Source: Cyanobacterium sp. uoEpiScrs1 (GTDB lineage Bacteria > Cyanobacteriota > Cyanobacteriia > Cyanobacteriales > Microcystaceae). From it: a DNA stretch of 64,000 bases. Positions 49,332 through 59,764 of this stretch are shown here, one piece after another (positions within the stretch are counted from its first letter, which is position 1; the number at the start of each line of letters is the position of its first letter). The notes beneath the pieces are model-generated. The model saw nothing but the letters and a program-made list of their open reading frames with translations. It ran no database searches and had not been told where the DNA came from. The stretch spans positions 1,909,376 to 1,973,375 of the forward strand of contig NZ_OX373462.1 in assembly GCF_947331815.1 (NCBI RefSeq), read 5' to 3'. The translations under genes and the position numbers were made by a program.

Positions 49332-51002
49332 TTATGATTCTCGTTCAAAAATTCCAAAGCCAAAAGGGTTCATTTCAACAGTTCTTTGCCCATTACCCAA
49401 ATTGGTTGCGGGAAAACTTCTGATGTTAGACCCAATAATTTCCTTTCCATACCGAAAAGAAATAAGATGAGAGTTAGTTTGTTCGCTAATGTTAAAAACA
49501 CAAAGAAGTTCTTGATCAGGAGTTTTTCGTAAGAAGGATAAGATACTATCTCCGGCTTCAATTAATTCCACCGACCCGTATTTTAAAGCCGGTTGACGAT
49601 TGCGCCATTTGAGAAAAAATCTAAAATAATTCAGCATAGAATCCTCCCGTCCTTCTTGAGCTGAAACAGCAAGAGACTGATATCTTTCATCGACAGGGAG
49701 CCAAGGTTCTTCATTATCTGTAAATCCAAAGTTAACTGCATCTGATTCCCAAGGCATAGGAGTTCGACAGCCATCGCGTCCTGCAAAATAAGGATAAAAG
49801 AAAATCCCAAAGGGATCTTTCATTTTCTCTTTAGAGACATTGGTTTCTGTTAGCCCTAATTCTTCTCCTTGATAAAGACAAATGATGCCTCGTAGAGTAG
49901 GTAACAAAGAAATCAGCATTTTCTCAAAAGCCGGGACTAGGCAAGTATCTTCTGGTTGCCACCTTGACCTGGCACGAGGAAAGTCATGGGTACTCATAGT
50001 GATACAGATCATCTCTTCCTCATCTGCTTCAAGATGAAGAGATAAATCTTCAATCGCTTCGGCAATTAGTTTTGGGGTCAGTTTGTCATTAACCAATAAA
50101 GCACTGTTGTATGCTGTATGTAACCGATTTGCTCCTCTAATATACTCAACCGTTTGTCTCATGGGATCATCAGCTGCTACTATTTCTCCAATAGCGAAGG
50201 TTCCAGGGTATTTATTCAACGTTTTGCGAATACGTCTTAAAGATTTTATATTTTTAACCTCATTCATATTGTGGAGATTAATAAAATTGGAATAAGGATT
50301 AAGAGGAGAAACTCCATCTTGATTTGGCATTCCTTTGGTACGGGTCGGATTATCTAGTAAACTTTGATCATGCATATAATAATTACACGCATCAAGACGT
50401 ACCCCATCAACCCCTTTTTCTAGCCAAAATTCCACTACTTTCATGATTTCTCTGACGACATCAGGATTATGCCAGTTTAGATCAGGTTGGCTATCGATAA
50501 AGTTGTGAAGGTAGTATTGTTGGCGGGATTCGCACCATTTCCAAGCAGTTCCTCCAAAAATTGACAACCAATTGTTAGGAACATCTCCCTGATTAGAATC
50601 GGACCAAATATACCAATCTGCCTTAGGATTGTATCGATTAGAACAACTTTCAAGGAACCAAGGGTGGATATCAGAGGTATGACTCCACACTTGATCAACA
50701 ACGATTTTAAGATTACGAATGTGGGCTTCCTCAATCAATTTCTCAAAATCTTCTAGAGTTCCAAATAGAGGATCAACTGCATAATAGTCCGAAATATCAT
50801 ATCCGTAATCCTTCATAGGAGACTGGTAAAAAGGTGTTATCCAGAGAGCGTCAATTGGAAGAGATGCTAAATAATCAAGCTTTTTGATAATTCCTTGCAA
50901 ATCTCCCACACCATCACCATTACTATCGTAAAAGCTACGGATATAAATTTCATAAATTACGCATCCATACCACCATGGATATTGTGATTGGAAACTAGAC
51001 AT
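49332..51002 (-). CDS. GH13-family alpha-glucosidase/oligo-1,6-glucosidase type enzyme
   Basis: The 556-residue protein follows the GH13 (alpha-amylase) plan. Region I is VVDQVWSHTS, region II GVDGVRLDA with nucleophile D204, the general acid is E273 in FAIGEI, and D340 in MSTHDFPR is the third acid. Length and start (WWYGCVIYEIYIRSFYDSNG) fit alpha-glucosidase, oligo-1,6-glucosidase or trehalose-type GH13 subfamilies rather than true alpha-amylase; the exact one is not separable by eye. It would act on glycogen breakdown products or imported sugars. It has no signal peptide, so it works in the cytoplasm. It is a single gene convergent with ktrA. Confidence 0.85.
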   Translation of the reverse strand: MSSFQSQYPWWYGCVIYEIYIRSFYDSNGDGVGDLQGIIKKLDYLASLPIDALWITPFYQSPMKDYGYDISDYYAVDPLFGTLEDFEKLIEEAHIRNLKIVVDQVWSHTSDIHPWFLESCSNRYNPKADWYIWSDSNQGDVPNNWLSIFGGTAWKWCESRQQYYLHNFIDSQPDLNWHNPDVVREIMKVVEFWLEKGVDGVRLDACNYYMHDQSLLDNPTRTKGMPNQDGVSPLNPYSNFINLHNMNEVKNIKSLRRIRKTLNKYPGTFAIGEIVAADDPMRQTVEYIRGANRLHTAYNSALLVNDKLTPKLIAEAIEDLSLHLEADEEEMICITMSTHDFPRARSRWQPEDTCLVPAFEKMLISLLPTLRGIICLYQGEELGLTETNVSKEKMKDPFGIFFYPYFAGRDGCRTPMPWESDAVNFGFTDNEEPWLPVDERYQSLAVSAQEGREDSMLNYFRFFLKWRNRQPALKYGSVELIEAGDSILSFLRKTPDQELLCVFNISEQTNSHLISFRYGKEIIGSNIRSFPATNLGNGQRTVEMNPFGFGIFERES

Positions 51003-51865
51003 CAGAGTAGTTACCTCAAAAAACGAATGTAAAAAATAAAGCTGAAATCCAAAGTTAAACTGTAAAGTCTTTGATGATAAAAGTTTTGACTTATGTTAAT
51101 TACTTAACAACAAATAACTATTAATCAGATACCTGTTGTTTGTTGTATCGTCGCAATCAACTGCTATTTTACGACTGTATAGTACGTGATTGTATTATTG
51201 ACATTAACTGATGATATCCTCTAAAAAGTTACTATAATCAATCTATACTTAATCAATAGGTATATCTAAGCAAGCATAAAATGAGAATATATTAGCAAAT
51301 AGTACTCACTAGATATTAACCCGTACGAACATTAGATTAACATAATTCAAAAGAAAAAACTATCTGAGTATACTTAATCCTAAAAGATTTTATAAAGCAA
51401 GAACATAAATAGATATTTTATGTATAAATACAATAATCTAAAAAGATAGTAACAAAAACAGTTATTAAATGTATTTTTCAGTAATTGGTTGGAAATAAAT
51501 TTGGAATCAATATTATATTAAATGACTATAAATAAAAATATTAAATATTTTACTGCAGCCTAGAATTATTTAATTTATGTCAAATAAAAAATACCAATTA
51601 AATTTAAAAACGATTAGTATTTTTCAGTAAACAGTTGAAAATAATAAAGAAGCAAAGACAAAAATAAAACTATTTCTAAAGACACTAACTCCAATAGGTA
51701 GATCAGAAAATATTTATAATTCTCAAAATTATGTTATAGGACTATTTTATTGAGAGACTATATTCATATATATCAATTAGAAGACTATATAAATGTACTT
51801 TATTAAAAATTAAATTTTAAAAAATATGAGAATTTAAAATTAACAAAAATATAATAATTGTTAAA
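51003..51865. other. 0.86-kb gene-free region
   Basis: Very AT-rich with frequent stops. I see no remnant, RNA gene or clear hairpin. The promoter of the GH13 gene lies at its left end. Confidence 0.5.
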
Positions 51866-52165
51866 CTAATGGACTTCAATTTCAAGTTGATTGGTTGAGA
51901 TAAAGCTCTCTCCTGGTAATAGAATAGGTTTTTTGCGAAAAATTATTTGTCCTTGTTTGTTTTTGCGGTTAATAGCGATGCCACAAGGTTGTCTATCGTT
52001 TTTTGGATATAAAACACAATAGCTTCTATAAATGCGCTGCGCTGCCCTTAAAACATCACAGTCAATAGTAATTGGGAGCTGTATTTCTTGCTGTTTGATG
52101 TCCCGTGTTTTATGTGTATATTTCACTGTTTTATTCTCCACAATTTTACCTTTGTTACATCTCAT
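51866..52165 (-). CDS. Small hypothetical protein
   Basis: The 99-residue reading starts at the ATG 52163-52165 and is basic and polar, with the segment RAAQRIYRSYCVLYPKNDRQP (about 40-60) being the most distinctive. It has no membrane helix, signal peptide or known motif. The spacing of 27 bp from leuB and the same strand suggest it is transcribed with leuB. The compositional evidence for a real gene is moderate. Confidence 0.5.
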   Translation of the reverse strand: MRCNKGKIVENKTVKYTHKTRDIKQQEIQLPITIDCDVLRAAQRIYRSYCVLYPKNDRQPCGIAINRKNKQGQIIFRKKPILLPGESFISTNQLEIEVH

Positions 52166-52192
52166 ACTAATTAATACCGACTAGAAAACGGA

Positions 52193-53278
52193 TTAAGATT
52201 CCACTACTTTAAGCAATACATCCCCCATCTCTTGACATCCTACTGATCTCATCTGAGAGGACATAATATCTCCTGTACGGTAGCCTTGGGCTAAAACTTC
52301 TAATACACTTTGTTCAATTTTGCTTGCCGCCTTGGGTTCATCCAATCCATAACGTAACATCATAGCTGCACTTAGTACCTGAGCAAGGGGGTTAGCTTTA
52401 TCTTGTTTAGCAATATCAGGTGCTGAACCATGAACAGGTTCAAATAATCCTGGTTTTTCTGATCCTAAACTGGCTGAGGGTAACATCCCAATACTACCAG
52501 TTAGCATTGCTGCCGCATCAGATAGGATATCCCCAAATAAATTGCCCGTCAGAATAGTATCAAACTGTTTGGGAGCGCAAACTAGCTGCATAACTGCGTT
52601 ATCAACATAAAGGTGAGAAAGTTCAACTTCAGGATACTGGCATGCTATATGATTGACACGATCGCGCCATAATTGAGACACATCTAAAACATTAGCTTTA
52701 TCAACAGAACACAATTTGCCACTTCGTTTTTGGGCGATTTCAAAAGCAACTTTGGCAATACGATCAACTTCTGACTCCATATAAGCCATTGTGTTAATCC
52801 CTCGTTTCTCTCCCATTTCAGTCTCAAAAATGCCTTTGGGTTGTCCAAAATAAATACCTCCCGTCAATTCTCGAACTACCATGATATCAACTCCTCTTAT
52901 TACTTCTCTTTTAAGGGAAGAAGCGTCAATTAGTTGAGGTAAAATAGTTGCAGGACGTAAGTTGGCAAAAAGATTAAGTCCAGCACGAATCGCTAACAGT
53001 CCAGTTTCGGGACGTTGATGACGAGGAAGATTATCCCATTTGTATCCCCCAATTGCAGCTAGTAAGACAGCATCACTATTACGACAGCAGGTTAAGGTTT
53101 CTTCAGGAAGTGGGTTTCCCGTTGCATCGATCGCTGACCCTCCAATGAGGGCTTCTTGAAAGTCAAACTTTATATCAAACTGTTTTCCAATAACGTGTAG
53201 GACTTTTACAGCAACCGCCAAAATTTCTGGACCAATGCCATCACCGGGAAGAAGGGTAATTGTGTATTGCCTCGTCAT
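52193..53278 (-). CDS. leuB: 3-isopropylmalate dehydrogenase
   Basis: The 361-residue enzyme catalyses the NAD-dependent oxidative decarboxylation in leucine synthesis. GDGIGPEI (about 13-20) opens it, [15 protein letters not shown] (about 193-207) is the substrate loop, and [21 protein letters not shown] (about 239-259) and [18 protein letters not shown] are family signatures. Length and all signatures are normal. The small orphan gene follows on the same strand. It is separated by about 1 kb from its promoter-side neighbour. Confidence 0.97.
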   Translation of the reverse strand: MTRQYTITLLPGDGIGPEILAVAVKVLHVIGKQFDIKFDFQEALIGGSAIDATGNPLPEETLTCCRNSDAVLLAAIGGYKWDNLPRHQRPETGLLAIRAGLNLFANLRPATILPQLIDASSLKREVIRGVDIMVVRELTGGIYFGQPKGIFETEMGEKRGINTMAYMESEVDRIAKVAFEIAQKRSGKLCSVDKANVLDVSQLWRDRVNHIACQYPEVELSHLYVDNAVMQLVCAPKQFDTILTGNLFGDILSDAAAMLTGSIGMLPSASLGSEKPGLFEPVHGSAPDIAKQDKANPLAQVLSAAMMLRYGLDEPKAASKIEQSVLEVLAQGYRTGDIMSSQMRSVGCQEMGDVLLKVVES

Positions 53279-53891
53279 AAGGGACTCTTCTTTAATTCAT
53301 GTGCCTGTTTTTCATTGTACATTGAACTATGCTTAATGCTTTGTCAAAACACTCTTCATTTAATATTGTTTAAATAGTAAATAGACAAAATCTGAAATGC
53401 TCAATCCTCCAAGTAATTTTTAATAACTTATTTAACTTTTTTATTATATTAAATGACAATTTTTGACTCACCAAGACACTTAATATATAGAATATAAAAG
53501 TTATTTATTATATCTGTTCCTAAAAATATTCTGAATGCAATTTTTTTCAAGAACAGTTTACTACTTAAATGAAGTGATATCAGTAATATAATATCAGCTA
53601 ACCTAACTATAGAACACTCGTCTAACCCACTATAACTATAGTCCTTTATCTTCTTGATTTTAGAGACTGACTGTAAATTTCATATTAAAATAGTCTTGGC
53701 GTAAATTATTATTGTATAACTCCTCACAAGTTTTTAGTTCAAAGTGCATTAAGAAATAATAGAAGTTTCAATTTTTACCCAATAATAAAAGTTTATTTAA
53801 TAAACTATTCTTGATGTTTTACATATGAAGGATGTCTGACTTTTTAAAATGTACTCAAATCCCTGTAAAACACATCATATTTAGTTTAGTT

Positions 53892-53929
53892 AAAGAATTA
53901 AGTTGTATTGTAGATTAACTTAATTCTTT
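53892..53929. repeat. 13-bp perfect inverted repeat
   Basis: AAAGAATTAAGTT (53892-53904) and AACTTAATTCTTT (53917-53929) are exact reverse complements with a 12-nt loop. The T-rich end of the right arm is compatible with a plus-strand terminator, but no gene ends here. Confidence 0.65.
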
Positions 53930-53962
53930 GATCTTTACAAAAAAGTGATATATAATACATTC

Positions 53963-54022
53963 TTGAGATAAGCTTACAGCGAATCTTCTTTTTTGAGATA
54001 AACTCACAGCGAGTCTTCTTTA
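53963..54022 (+). repeat. Two diverged tandem copies of a 30-bp unit
   Basis: TTGAGATAAGCTTACAGCGA starts one unit at 53963, and TTGAGATAAACTCACAGCGA the next at 53993, both ending TCTTCTTT. The two differ at about four or five bases. They lie about 240-300 bp upstream of gapN, so they may belong to its promoter or leader. Confidence 0.8.
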
Positions 54023-54262
54023 ATTCAATTTAATCCTGACCTAGTATTTTACTATAATCTTTTAATCGATATTAAATTCTCCTCATAACTAACTATGTCT
54101 CAGCAATTTTTTATTTCTAGCCTCAATACAATAAAACCTGTTTCTATTCGTTACAGAAAAGAAATTTTTATTAAACTCAGCTAAAATTTTACTGAATATC
54201 TTTAAATAACTTGATATTTGATCTATCTTTAAAAAAGTTGTCAAACAATATAACAAAACATC

Positions 54263-55888
54263 ATGAGTATTATTGCAAAAATCAACAATATTTTTCCTTC
54301 TCTTGAAAAAATTCCTCCAGAATTTCACCTTAAAAATCATATTGAACAACGAGAATATCTAATTGATGGAAATCTACAGATTTGGGACGGAGAAATGGAG
54401 GAATCCTTATCTCCTGTTTATTTGAAAACAGCTCAAGGATTGACTCGTAAAAAAATTGGTGACTTTCCTTCTTTAGGACAAGAAGCAGCCTTGTCTGCAT
54501 TGGATGCAGCAGGAAAGGCTTATGATAATGGACGAGGAAAATGGCCGACTATGCCCGTTGGTCAACGAATTGAATGCCTTCAAGACTTTGCCTATCGAAT
54601 GAAGGAAAAACGAGCAGAAGTAGTGAATCTTTTAATGTGGGAAATTGGGAAATCTTATACGGATTCCTGTAAAGAATTTGATAGAACCGTTAACTATATT
54701 GAAGACACTATTGATGCTCTAAAAAGTTTGGATAGAGTTTCCTCTCGTTTTGAGATTACTCAGGGAGTTATCGGACAAATTCGCCGTGCACCTTTGGGGA
54801 TTGTTTTGAGTATGGGTCCTGCTAATTATCCCCTTAACGAAACATTTACTACTTTAATTCCTGCTTTAATCATGGGCAACACTGTTGTTGTTAAAACTCC
54901 CCGTCCAGGGGTGTTGTTGAACTATCCCTTGCTAGAAGCATTTAAAGAAGCTTTTCCTCCTGGAGTTGTTAACACTATTTATGGTAAAGGTAGAAATATT
55001 TCACCTGTATTAATGGAGTCAGGAAGGATAAACGCTTTAGCTTTTATTGGAAGTAGTAAAGCAGCTAATAATCTTAAAAAACAGCATCCAAAATCTTATC
55101 GTCTCAGATCAATTTTAGGATTAGAAGCTAAAAATCCGGGGATTGTTTTACCCCATGCCGATTTAGATTTGGCAGTCAAAGAATGCATTTTAGGTACCCT
55201 ATCCTATAATGGACAAAGATGTACTGCAATTAAAATTCTTTTTATCCATACTGCTATTGTTGATAAGTTTTTGGATAAATTTATCGAAGCGATAAGTAAT
55301 CTTAAATTTGGTATGCCTTGGGAAGAAGGAGTCTTCCTAACTCCCATTGCTGAGCCAGGAAAACCCCAGTATCTTCAAGACTTAGTGGAGGACGCCAAGA
55401 AACATGGGGCTGATGTGATTAATGAGGCAGGAGGAACAATTAACGAAACCTTCTTTTACCCGGCAGTTCTTTATCCCGTAAATGAACAAATGAAAATTTA
55501 TTCCGTTGAACAATTTGGACCAGTTGTTCCTATTGTTCCTTTTGATGATATTGAGACTCCTATTGATTATTTAGTACAGTCAGACTACGGACAGCAGGTG
55601 AGTATTTTTGGACAGAATACAGAAGAGCTCGCTCAACTAGTCGATCCCCTAGTCAACCAAGTTTGTCGGGTTAATTTGAATAGTCAATGTCAACGGGGAC
55701 CTGATACTTTTCCCTTTACCGGACGGAAAGACTCTGCGGAAGGAACCTTATCAGTTAATGATGCTCTAAGAGCTTTTTCTATTCGTACTCTAGTGGCAGC
55801 TAAAGAAATTGATCTAAACAAACAACTAATTTCTGAAATAGTCAGGGACCATAAGTCTAATTTCTTATCTACTGACTTCATTTTGTAA
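54263..55888 (+). CDS. gapN: NADP-dependent non-phosphorylating glyceraldehyde-3-phosphate dehydrogenase type ALDH
   Basis: The 541-residue aldehyde dehydrogenase has the general-base Glu in LGLEAKNP (E288) and the nucleophile in NGQRCTAIK (C320). The SMGPANYPLNET segment near residue 184 and the PRPGVLLNYPLLEAF stretch fit the GapN subgroup of the ALDH superfamily. GapN oxidises glyceraldehyde-3-phosphate to 3-phosphoglycerate, yielding NADPH and bypassing ATP gain. In a nitrogen-fixing or dark-living cell this would supply reductant. An alternative is a close ALDH with another substrate; the subgroup call is from sequence feel, not a search. The reading frame is intact. Confidence 0.75.
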   Translation: MSIIAKINNIFPSLEKIPPEFHLKNHIEQREYLIDGNLQIWDGEMEESLSPVYLKTAQGLTRKKIGDFPSLGQEAALSALDAAGKAYDNGRGKWPTMPVGQRIECLQDFAYRMKEKRAEVVNLLMWEIGKSYTDSCKEFDRTVNYIEDTIDALKSLDRVSSRFEITQGVIGQIRRAPLGIVLSMGPANYPLNETFTTLIPALIMGNTVVVKTPRPGVLLNYPLLEAFKEAFPPGVVNTIYGKGRNISPVLMESGRINALAFIGSSKAANNLKKQHPKSYRLRSILGLEAKNPGIVLPHADLDLAVKECILGTLSYNGQRCTAIKILFIHTAIVDKFLDKFIEAISNLKFGMPWEEGVFLTPIAEPGKPQYLQDLVEDAKKHGADVINEAGGTINETFFYPAVLYPVNEQMKIYSVEQFGPVVPIVPFDDIETPIDYLVQSDYGQQVSIFGQNTEELAQLVDPLVNQVCRVNLNSQCQRGPDTFPFTGRKDSAEGTLSVNDALRAFSIRTLVAAKEIDLNKQLISEIVRDHKSNFLSTDFIL

Positions 55889-56166
55889 GTAAATTGTCTA
55901 ATCGATCCTTTACATCCTTTCTGTTAAAAATTAATACTTATTTTTTAGGTTAACTAAAAAGTGATAAAAATTAAATTTTAGTTTTTCTTAATAGAAAGGA
56001 TGTAGTTGGATTTTTACAGCTATTAGAATTCTAGATCTGACTATGATGAATTGTCTATTGTTTACTTTTAGAACTTAGATAGAACAAGGACTCTTGAGTA
56101 AGAGTCATATTATGGTTTTATAGATATAATCCTTATTAAGATGACCTCATCACTACTTTGTCTTAA

Positions 56167-57963
56167 CTATTCGATTTTAGATTCAGGTTGATAAATAGAT
56201 TTAACCTGCAATTCCTTTAATTGTTTTTCGTCAACAGTAGCCGGTGCTTGTGTTAGTAAACAACTTGCTTGTTGGGTTTTTGGAAAAGCAATAACATCTC
56301 TTATCGAATCCTCTCGAGCTAATAACATTACTAAGCGATCTAATCCGTATGCAATACCTCCGTGAGGAGGAGTTCCATACTCAAAAGCCTCTAATAAAAA
56401 TCCAAATTTGTCGGATATTTCTGATTTAGACAAACCGATGGTTGCAAAAACTTTTTTCTGGATTTCTTTCTGATGAATTCTTAAACTTCCGCCTCCGATT
56501 TCTACTCCGTTATATACTAAATCATAAGCTTGCGCTCTAGCAGTTGTGAGATTATCTAAATCTTCTGGGTTAGGTGCGGTAAAGGGATGATGTAATGCTT
56601 CTAATCGATTTTCATTAGCATTCCATTCAAACATGGGAAATTCAGTAATCCAAAGTAAATTAACTTGCTCATGATCAATTAATCCTAATTGTTCTCCAAT
56701 TACTAGTCGTAATCGGGACAAAGAACTATTAACTATATCTGTCTCTCCCGCTCCGAACAACAGTAAATCTCCTGGTTTAGCTTGTGTTCTAGCTAATAGT
56801 TCAGTTTTTTGCTGTTGGCTTAGATTATCTTTAATTGCCCCAATAGTATCGAGTTTATTGTTATTTTTAATCCGAATAAAAGCAATTCCTTTTGCTCCTA
56901 CATCGGTAGCCTTTTTAAATAAATCTCCTCCAGGTTTAATACTTACATTAGAAATAGTTTCATTACCCCCAGGAATCGGTAGAACTTTTACTTTGCCACC
57001 ATTTTTAACTGCTTCTGCAAAAACTTTAAATCCGCTATCTTTAACAATATCTGAAACATCTACTAAGGTTAAATTAAAACGAGTATCAGGACGATCTGTT
57101 CCATATTTTTCTAAGGCTTCTGTATAGGTTAAACGAGGAAAAGGGCGAGATATTTTAAGGTTCTTAACAGTCTCGAAAATATAGCAAATTAACTCTTCAT
57201 TCAAATCTAGAATTTCTTCTTCCGACATGAAACTCATCTCCATATCTAGCTGAGTAAATTCTGGTTGTCTATCAGCTCGTAAGTCCTCATCTCGGAAACA
57301 ACGGGCAATCTGGTAGTAGCGGTCACATCCTGATACCATTAATAATTGCTTAAATAATTGAGGCGACTGGGGTAAAGCGTACCATTGACTGGGGTTAACG
57401 CGGGAAGGAACCAAATAATCTCGTGCTCCTTCAGGAGTGGAGCGAGTAAGAATAGGAGTTTCTATTTCCATAAATTGCCGTTTATCTTCGAGATAACGAC
57501 GTATTGCTTTAATAACCTTATGACGTAATTGCAAGTTTTTAGCCATGCGATCACGCCTTAAGTCCAAGTAACGATATTTGAGACGAACATCTTCTCGTAC
57601 TGATTCTGTCTCTAAACTTGATATCATAAAGGGAAGTTGCTTATCTACCCTGTTTAGTAGTTCTATTGTATCAGCATATATTTCCACTTCTCCAGTAGAT
57701 AATTTTGAGTTGAGAGATTCTAGAGGACGTCGACTGACACACCCTACTATTTTGACCACATATTCATTACGTAGGCTTTCTGCATCAGGATAAAAATCGG
57801 GAGTTCGCTGAGGATCACTAACAATCTGGATAATTCCTGTGCGATCACGTAGGTCAATGAAGATCACACCTCCATGATCCCGTCGGCGATCGACCCAACC
57901 AAATAGGGTAACAGTCTTATCAATATCAGTTGCTCGTAGGTCGCCGCAATAATGAGTTCGCAT
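56167..57963 (-). CDS. aspS: Aspartyl-tRNA synthetase
   Basis: The 598-residue class II synthetase charges tRNA-Asp. An OB-fold anticodon domain (about 1-105; [20 protein letters not shown]) precedes the catalytic core with motif 2 ([20 protein letters not shown], about 218-237). A bacterial insert lies near 290-410, and the C-terminal motif 3 is [14 protein letters not shown]. The length is that of bacterial AspRS. It is intact, with no neighbour on the same strand close enough to suggest an operon. Confidence 0.97.
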   Translation of the reverse strand: MRTHYCGDLRATDIDKTVTLFGWVDRRRDHGGVIFIDLRDRTGIIQIVSDPQRTPDFYPDAESLRNEYVVKIVGCVSRRPLESLNSKLSTGEVEIYADTIELLNRVDKQLPFMISSLETESVREDVRLKYRYLDLRRDRMAKNLQLRHKVIKAIRRYLEDKRQFMEIETPILTRSTPEGARDYLVPSRVNPSQWYALPQSPQLFKQLLMVSGCDRYYQIARCFRDEDLRADRQPEFTQLDMEMSFMSEEEILDLNEELICYIFETVKNLKISRPFPRLTYTEALEKYGTDRPDTRFNLTLVDVSDIVKDSGFKVFAEAVKNGGKVKVLPIPGGNETISNVSIKPGGDLFKKATDVGAKGIAFIRIKNNNKLDTIGAIKDNLSQQQKTELLARTQAKPGDLLLFGAGETDIVNSSLSRLRLVIGEQLGLIDHEQVNLLWITEFPMFEWNANENRLEALHHPFTAPNPEDLDNLTTARAQAYDLVYNGVEIGGGSLRIHQKEIQKKVFATIGLSKSEISDKFGFLLEAFEYGTPPHGGIAYGLDRLVMLLAREDSIRDVIAFPKTQQASCLLTQAPATVDEKQLKELQVKSIYQPESKIE

Positions 57964-58182
57964 CAGAATTAAATTTTAGTTTTATCAAAAGTTACGTTTT
58001 TTTGTTCGGCCTTGCTGAATCAAAAGACGCATTGCCCATTATCACGTATTTAGTTACGTTCGAACGCCTTTTTTTAGATCGAGTTAAGATTCAATTATAA
58101 AATGTGAAAATTTGTCAAAGATAGAAATATTCTTTAATTCTTATTAAACTTAATACTTTTTGTAATTTAATAGCAATAAAAA
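57964..58182. other. Region upstream of aspS
   Basis: A short palindrome CGTTCGAACG at 58057-58066 followed by C and seven T could be a plus-strand terminator fragment, but no plus-strand gene precedes it. The aspS promoter must lie at the left edge. Confidence 0.4.
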
Positions 58183-58581
58183 TTAACGAAGAATAAAAAA
58201 ATAAATTTCTGGGAGATTAATTTGACGTGCCGTCATATTTAATACTTTAAAAACTACACAAGTTTTGAAAGGTTCTCCTTTAGAATTAACAAAAAGAAAA
58301 GCTGATTTCTGAGACTTAAGTCCATTGAGATAAATAGTTAAATAAGGTCTTAATAATGGAGTTATAGGAACTAGTTTGTAGGAATTGAATTCTGATCTTG
58401 CAATTTTTATTTGGTCAGGATAAATATCGTTAGTTTTTAAGAATAAAATGTCGCTAATTCTTGATGAAGTAAAATAGGAGATTGCTACCATTGTTTTATA
58501 TGGAAGCGGCAGAGTTTCAAGAAATTCCTGAAGTAGAGATTCTTGAGCTAAATTAGGCAAAGAAGAATCCGACGGATACAT
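58183..58581 (-). pseudogene. Truncated tyrosine recombinase/integrase
   Basis: The 132-residue product resembles the central part of a phage-type integrase: an arginine in TSSRISDILFLKTND (about 38-52) fits the catalytic Arg-I block (cf. TGLRxSELLxL), and a Lys in VNSKGEPF fits the beta-hairpin lysine. The frame stops at IYFFILR-stop, where intact proteins would continue to HxLRHT and the catalytic Tyr. The HxxR His is replaced by Phe, and no Tyr region exists. It is therefore inactive. An N-terminal SAM-like domain is also absent. It is probably a relic of a mobile element or an ancestral integrase. Confidence 0.65.
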
Positions 58582-58881
58582 TTTGTTGAGAATTGATAAA
58601 GGATATGGAGAGAAAATAAAAATATAAAGAAAAAATTAACACAATGTATACTAACAAGTTTTTTAAAGTCAAGCTTAGGTAATTATATTGGAAAAGACGT
58701 GTCGAGTTGACTGAAATGTTTCTTTCTCATTCTGAAAGTGCTATTATTAAACCAATGAGAATTTGAGTATCGGTTTTGAGTTTGTTATTAGCATTGACAG
58801 GTTTTTCCCGTTTTGTCTTGGCAAGATGCTCTCCGAAATCTAAATATCTCTACACACATTAGTCGTCAATGGAGACAATCT
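58582..58881 (+). promoter_or_regulatory. Leader and promoter region of the RRM protein gene
   Basis: The 300-bp region lies between two divergent genes. A frame at 58813 fuses 23 extra codons to the RRM protein, but they have no family character, so it is more likely leader. Cyanobacterial rbp genes are often cold-regulated through such leaders, which is only a suggestion here. I cannot assign a -10 box. Confidence 0.4.
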
Positions 58882-59175
58882 ATGTCCATTTATGTAGGCA
58901 ACCTTTCTTACGATGTTACGGAAGATGATCTTAATTCGGTTTTTGCCGAATATGGTTCTGTCAAAAGGGTTTATGTCCCAACTGACCGAGAAACCGGTCG
59001 TATGCGTGGCTTTGCATTTGTTGAAATGAACTCAGTCACTGAAGAAGACAAAGCTATCGAGACCCTCGATGGGGCTGAGTGGATGGGACGTACTCTTAAG
59101 GTCAATAAAGCTAGAGAGCGTGAACAGCGTGGTGGTGGTGGCTACGGTGGTGGACGCGGACGGAACCGCTTCTAA
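58882..59175 (+). CDS. RRM-type RNA-binding protein with glycine-rich tail
   Basis: From the ATG at 58882 the protein has 97 residues: one RRM domain with RNP-2 (IYVGNL, residues 3-8) and RNP-1 (RGFAFVEM, about 41-48). A short glycine/arginine-rich tail (GGGGYGGGRGRNRF) completes it. This is the cyanobacterial Rbp family, which binds RNA in the cytoplasm and is often cold-induced. The ATG at 58882 is chosen because MSIYVGNL is the exact family start. A transcription terminator follows directly. Confidence 0.93.
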   Translation: MSIYVGNLSYDVTEDDLNSVFAEYGSVKRVYVPTDRETGRMRGFAFVEMNSVTEEDKAIETLDGAEWMGRTLKVNKAREREQRGGGGYGGGRGRNRF

Positions 59176-59192
59176 ACTGCCTGACGTCATTT

Positions 59193-59221
59193 GCCACACA
59201 TTAAAGCAGTGTGGCCTTTTT
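59193..59221 (+). terminator. Terminator after the RRM protein gene
   Basis: GCCACAC (59193-59199) pairs with GTGTGGC (59209-59215) around a 9-nt loop, followed by CCTTTTTGT. It lies 18 bp past the stop codon. Both stem and tail are typical of rho-independent termination. Confidence 0.85.
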
Positions 59222-59764
59222 GTGGCTTAACATCTCTTCAGATCAATCCAAATTATATAATTCTATTTTCCTAGAGACTTTGTGCGCAACGTCTCTAGGC
59301 TATTCCTGAGATTTATCGCTTCACTATAGCAATCAAATAAAAATTCATGGGAAATCCTTTTTCTTTTTGACTGATATTTCTGTTTTATGAACAATTTTTA
59401 GTTGCCATAGATTTAGATACAATATGGTATTTTTGTAGTTGGTTTCAAATTAGAAAATCAAAAAGTAAAAATTTAAAAAAAACAATACCAATTAGCAAAA
59501 TCTTGCTTTTAAATACCCGGTAAGCTAATAATTTAAGATAAAGTCTAGATATTAGTTACTTGTTATGTAATTCCTGATACTTTTATTTGCTAAAGTCTTT
59601 AAATTTATTCATTAATTGATTTAATTATTTATTATTATAAACTTACTTTTTGATGAGATTTTCTGTTTCCTATTTCTAGACAAATATTTTTTATTAAGGA
59701 ATTTAACTCAACTTATAATACAGTGAAGGATTGAGATTTTGCTAACTGATGATCAATCAGTAAA
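59216..59764. other. 0.55-kb gene-free region
   Basis: Contains a 9-bp perfect hairpin CCTAGAGAC/GTCTCTAGG at 59270-59278 and 59291-59299, with a 12-nt loop and no T-run. Otherwise AT-rich DNA without a coding frame. The promoter of the DUF2064 gene should lie in the last 150 bp. Confidence 0.5.

Larger units (their letters stand above)
53279..54262. other. 0.98-kb gene-free region before gapN
   Basis: AT-rich DNA carrying a 13-bp inverted repeat at 53892-53929 and a tandem 30-bp direct repeat at 53963-54022. A motif ACTCCTCACA near 53720 resembles part of the Yfr1 small RNA, but it lacks the following C and the flanking stem-loops. No coding remnant was identified. Confidence 0.55.

Noticed and set aside
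53716-53730. Yfr1-like core ACTCCTCACA
   Set aside because: The conserved core continues with C and needs flanking stem-loops; here the next base is A and no stems are seen.
54089-54349. 86-codon minus-strand frame at the gapN start
   Set aside because: Antisense to the gapN 5' end with AT-driven composition and no motif.
58813-58881. 23-codon upstream extension of the RRM protein
   Set aside because: The extension has no family similarity, while the ATG at 58882 gives the exact conserved start.
59270-59299. 9-bp hairpin as a second terminator for the RRM gene
   Set aside because: No T-run follows, and a better terminator lies 70 bp earlier; kept only as a note in the gap entry.
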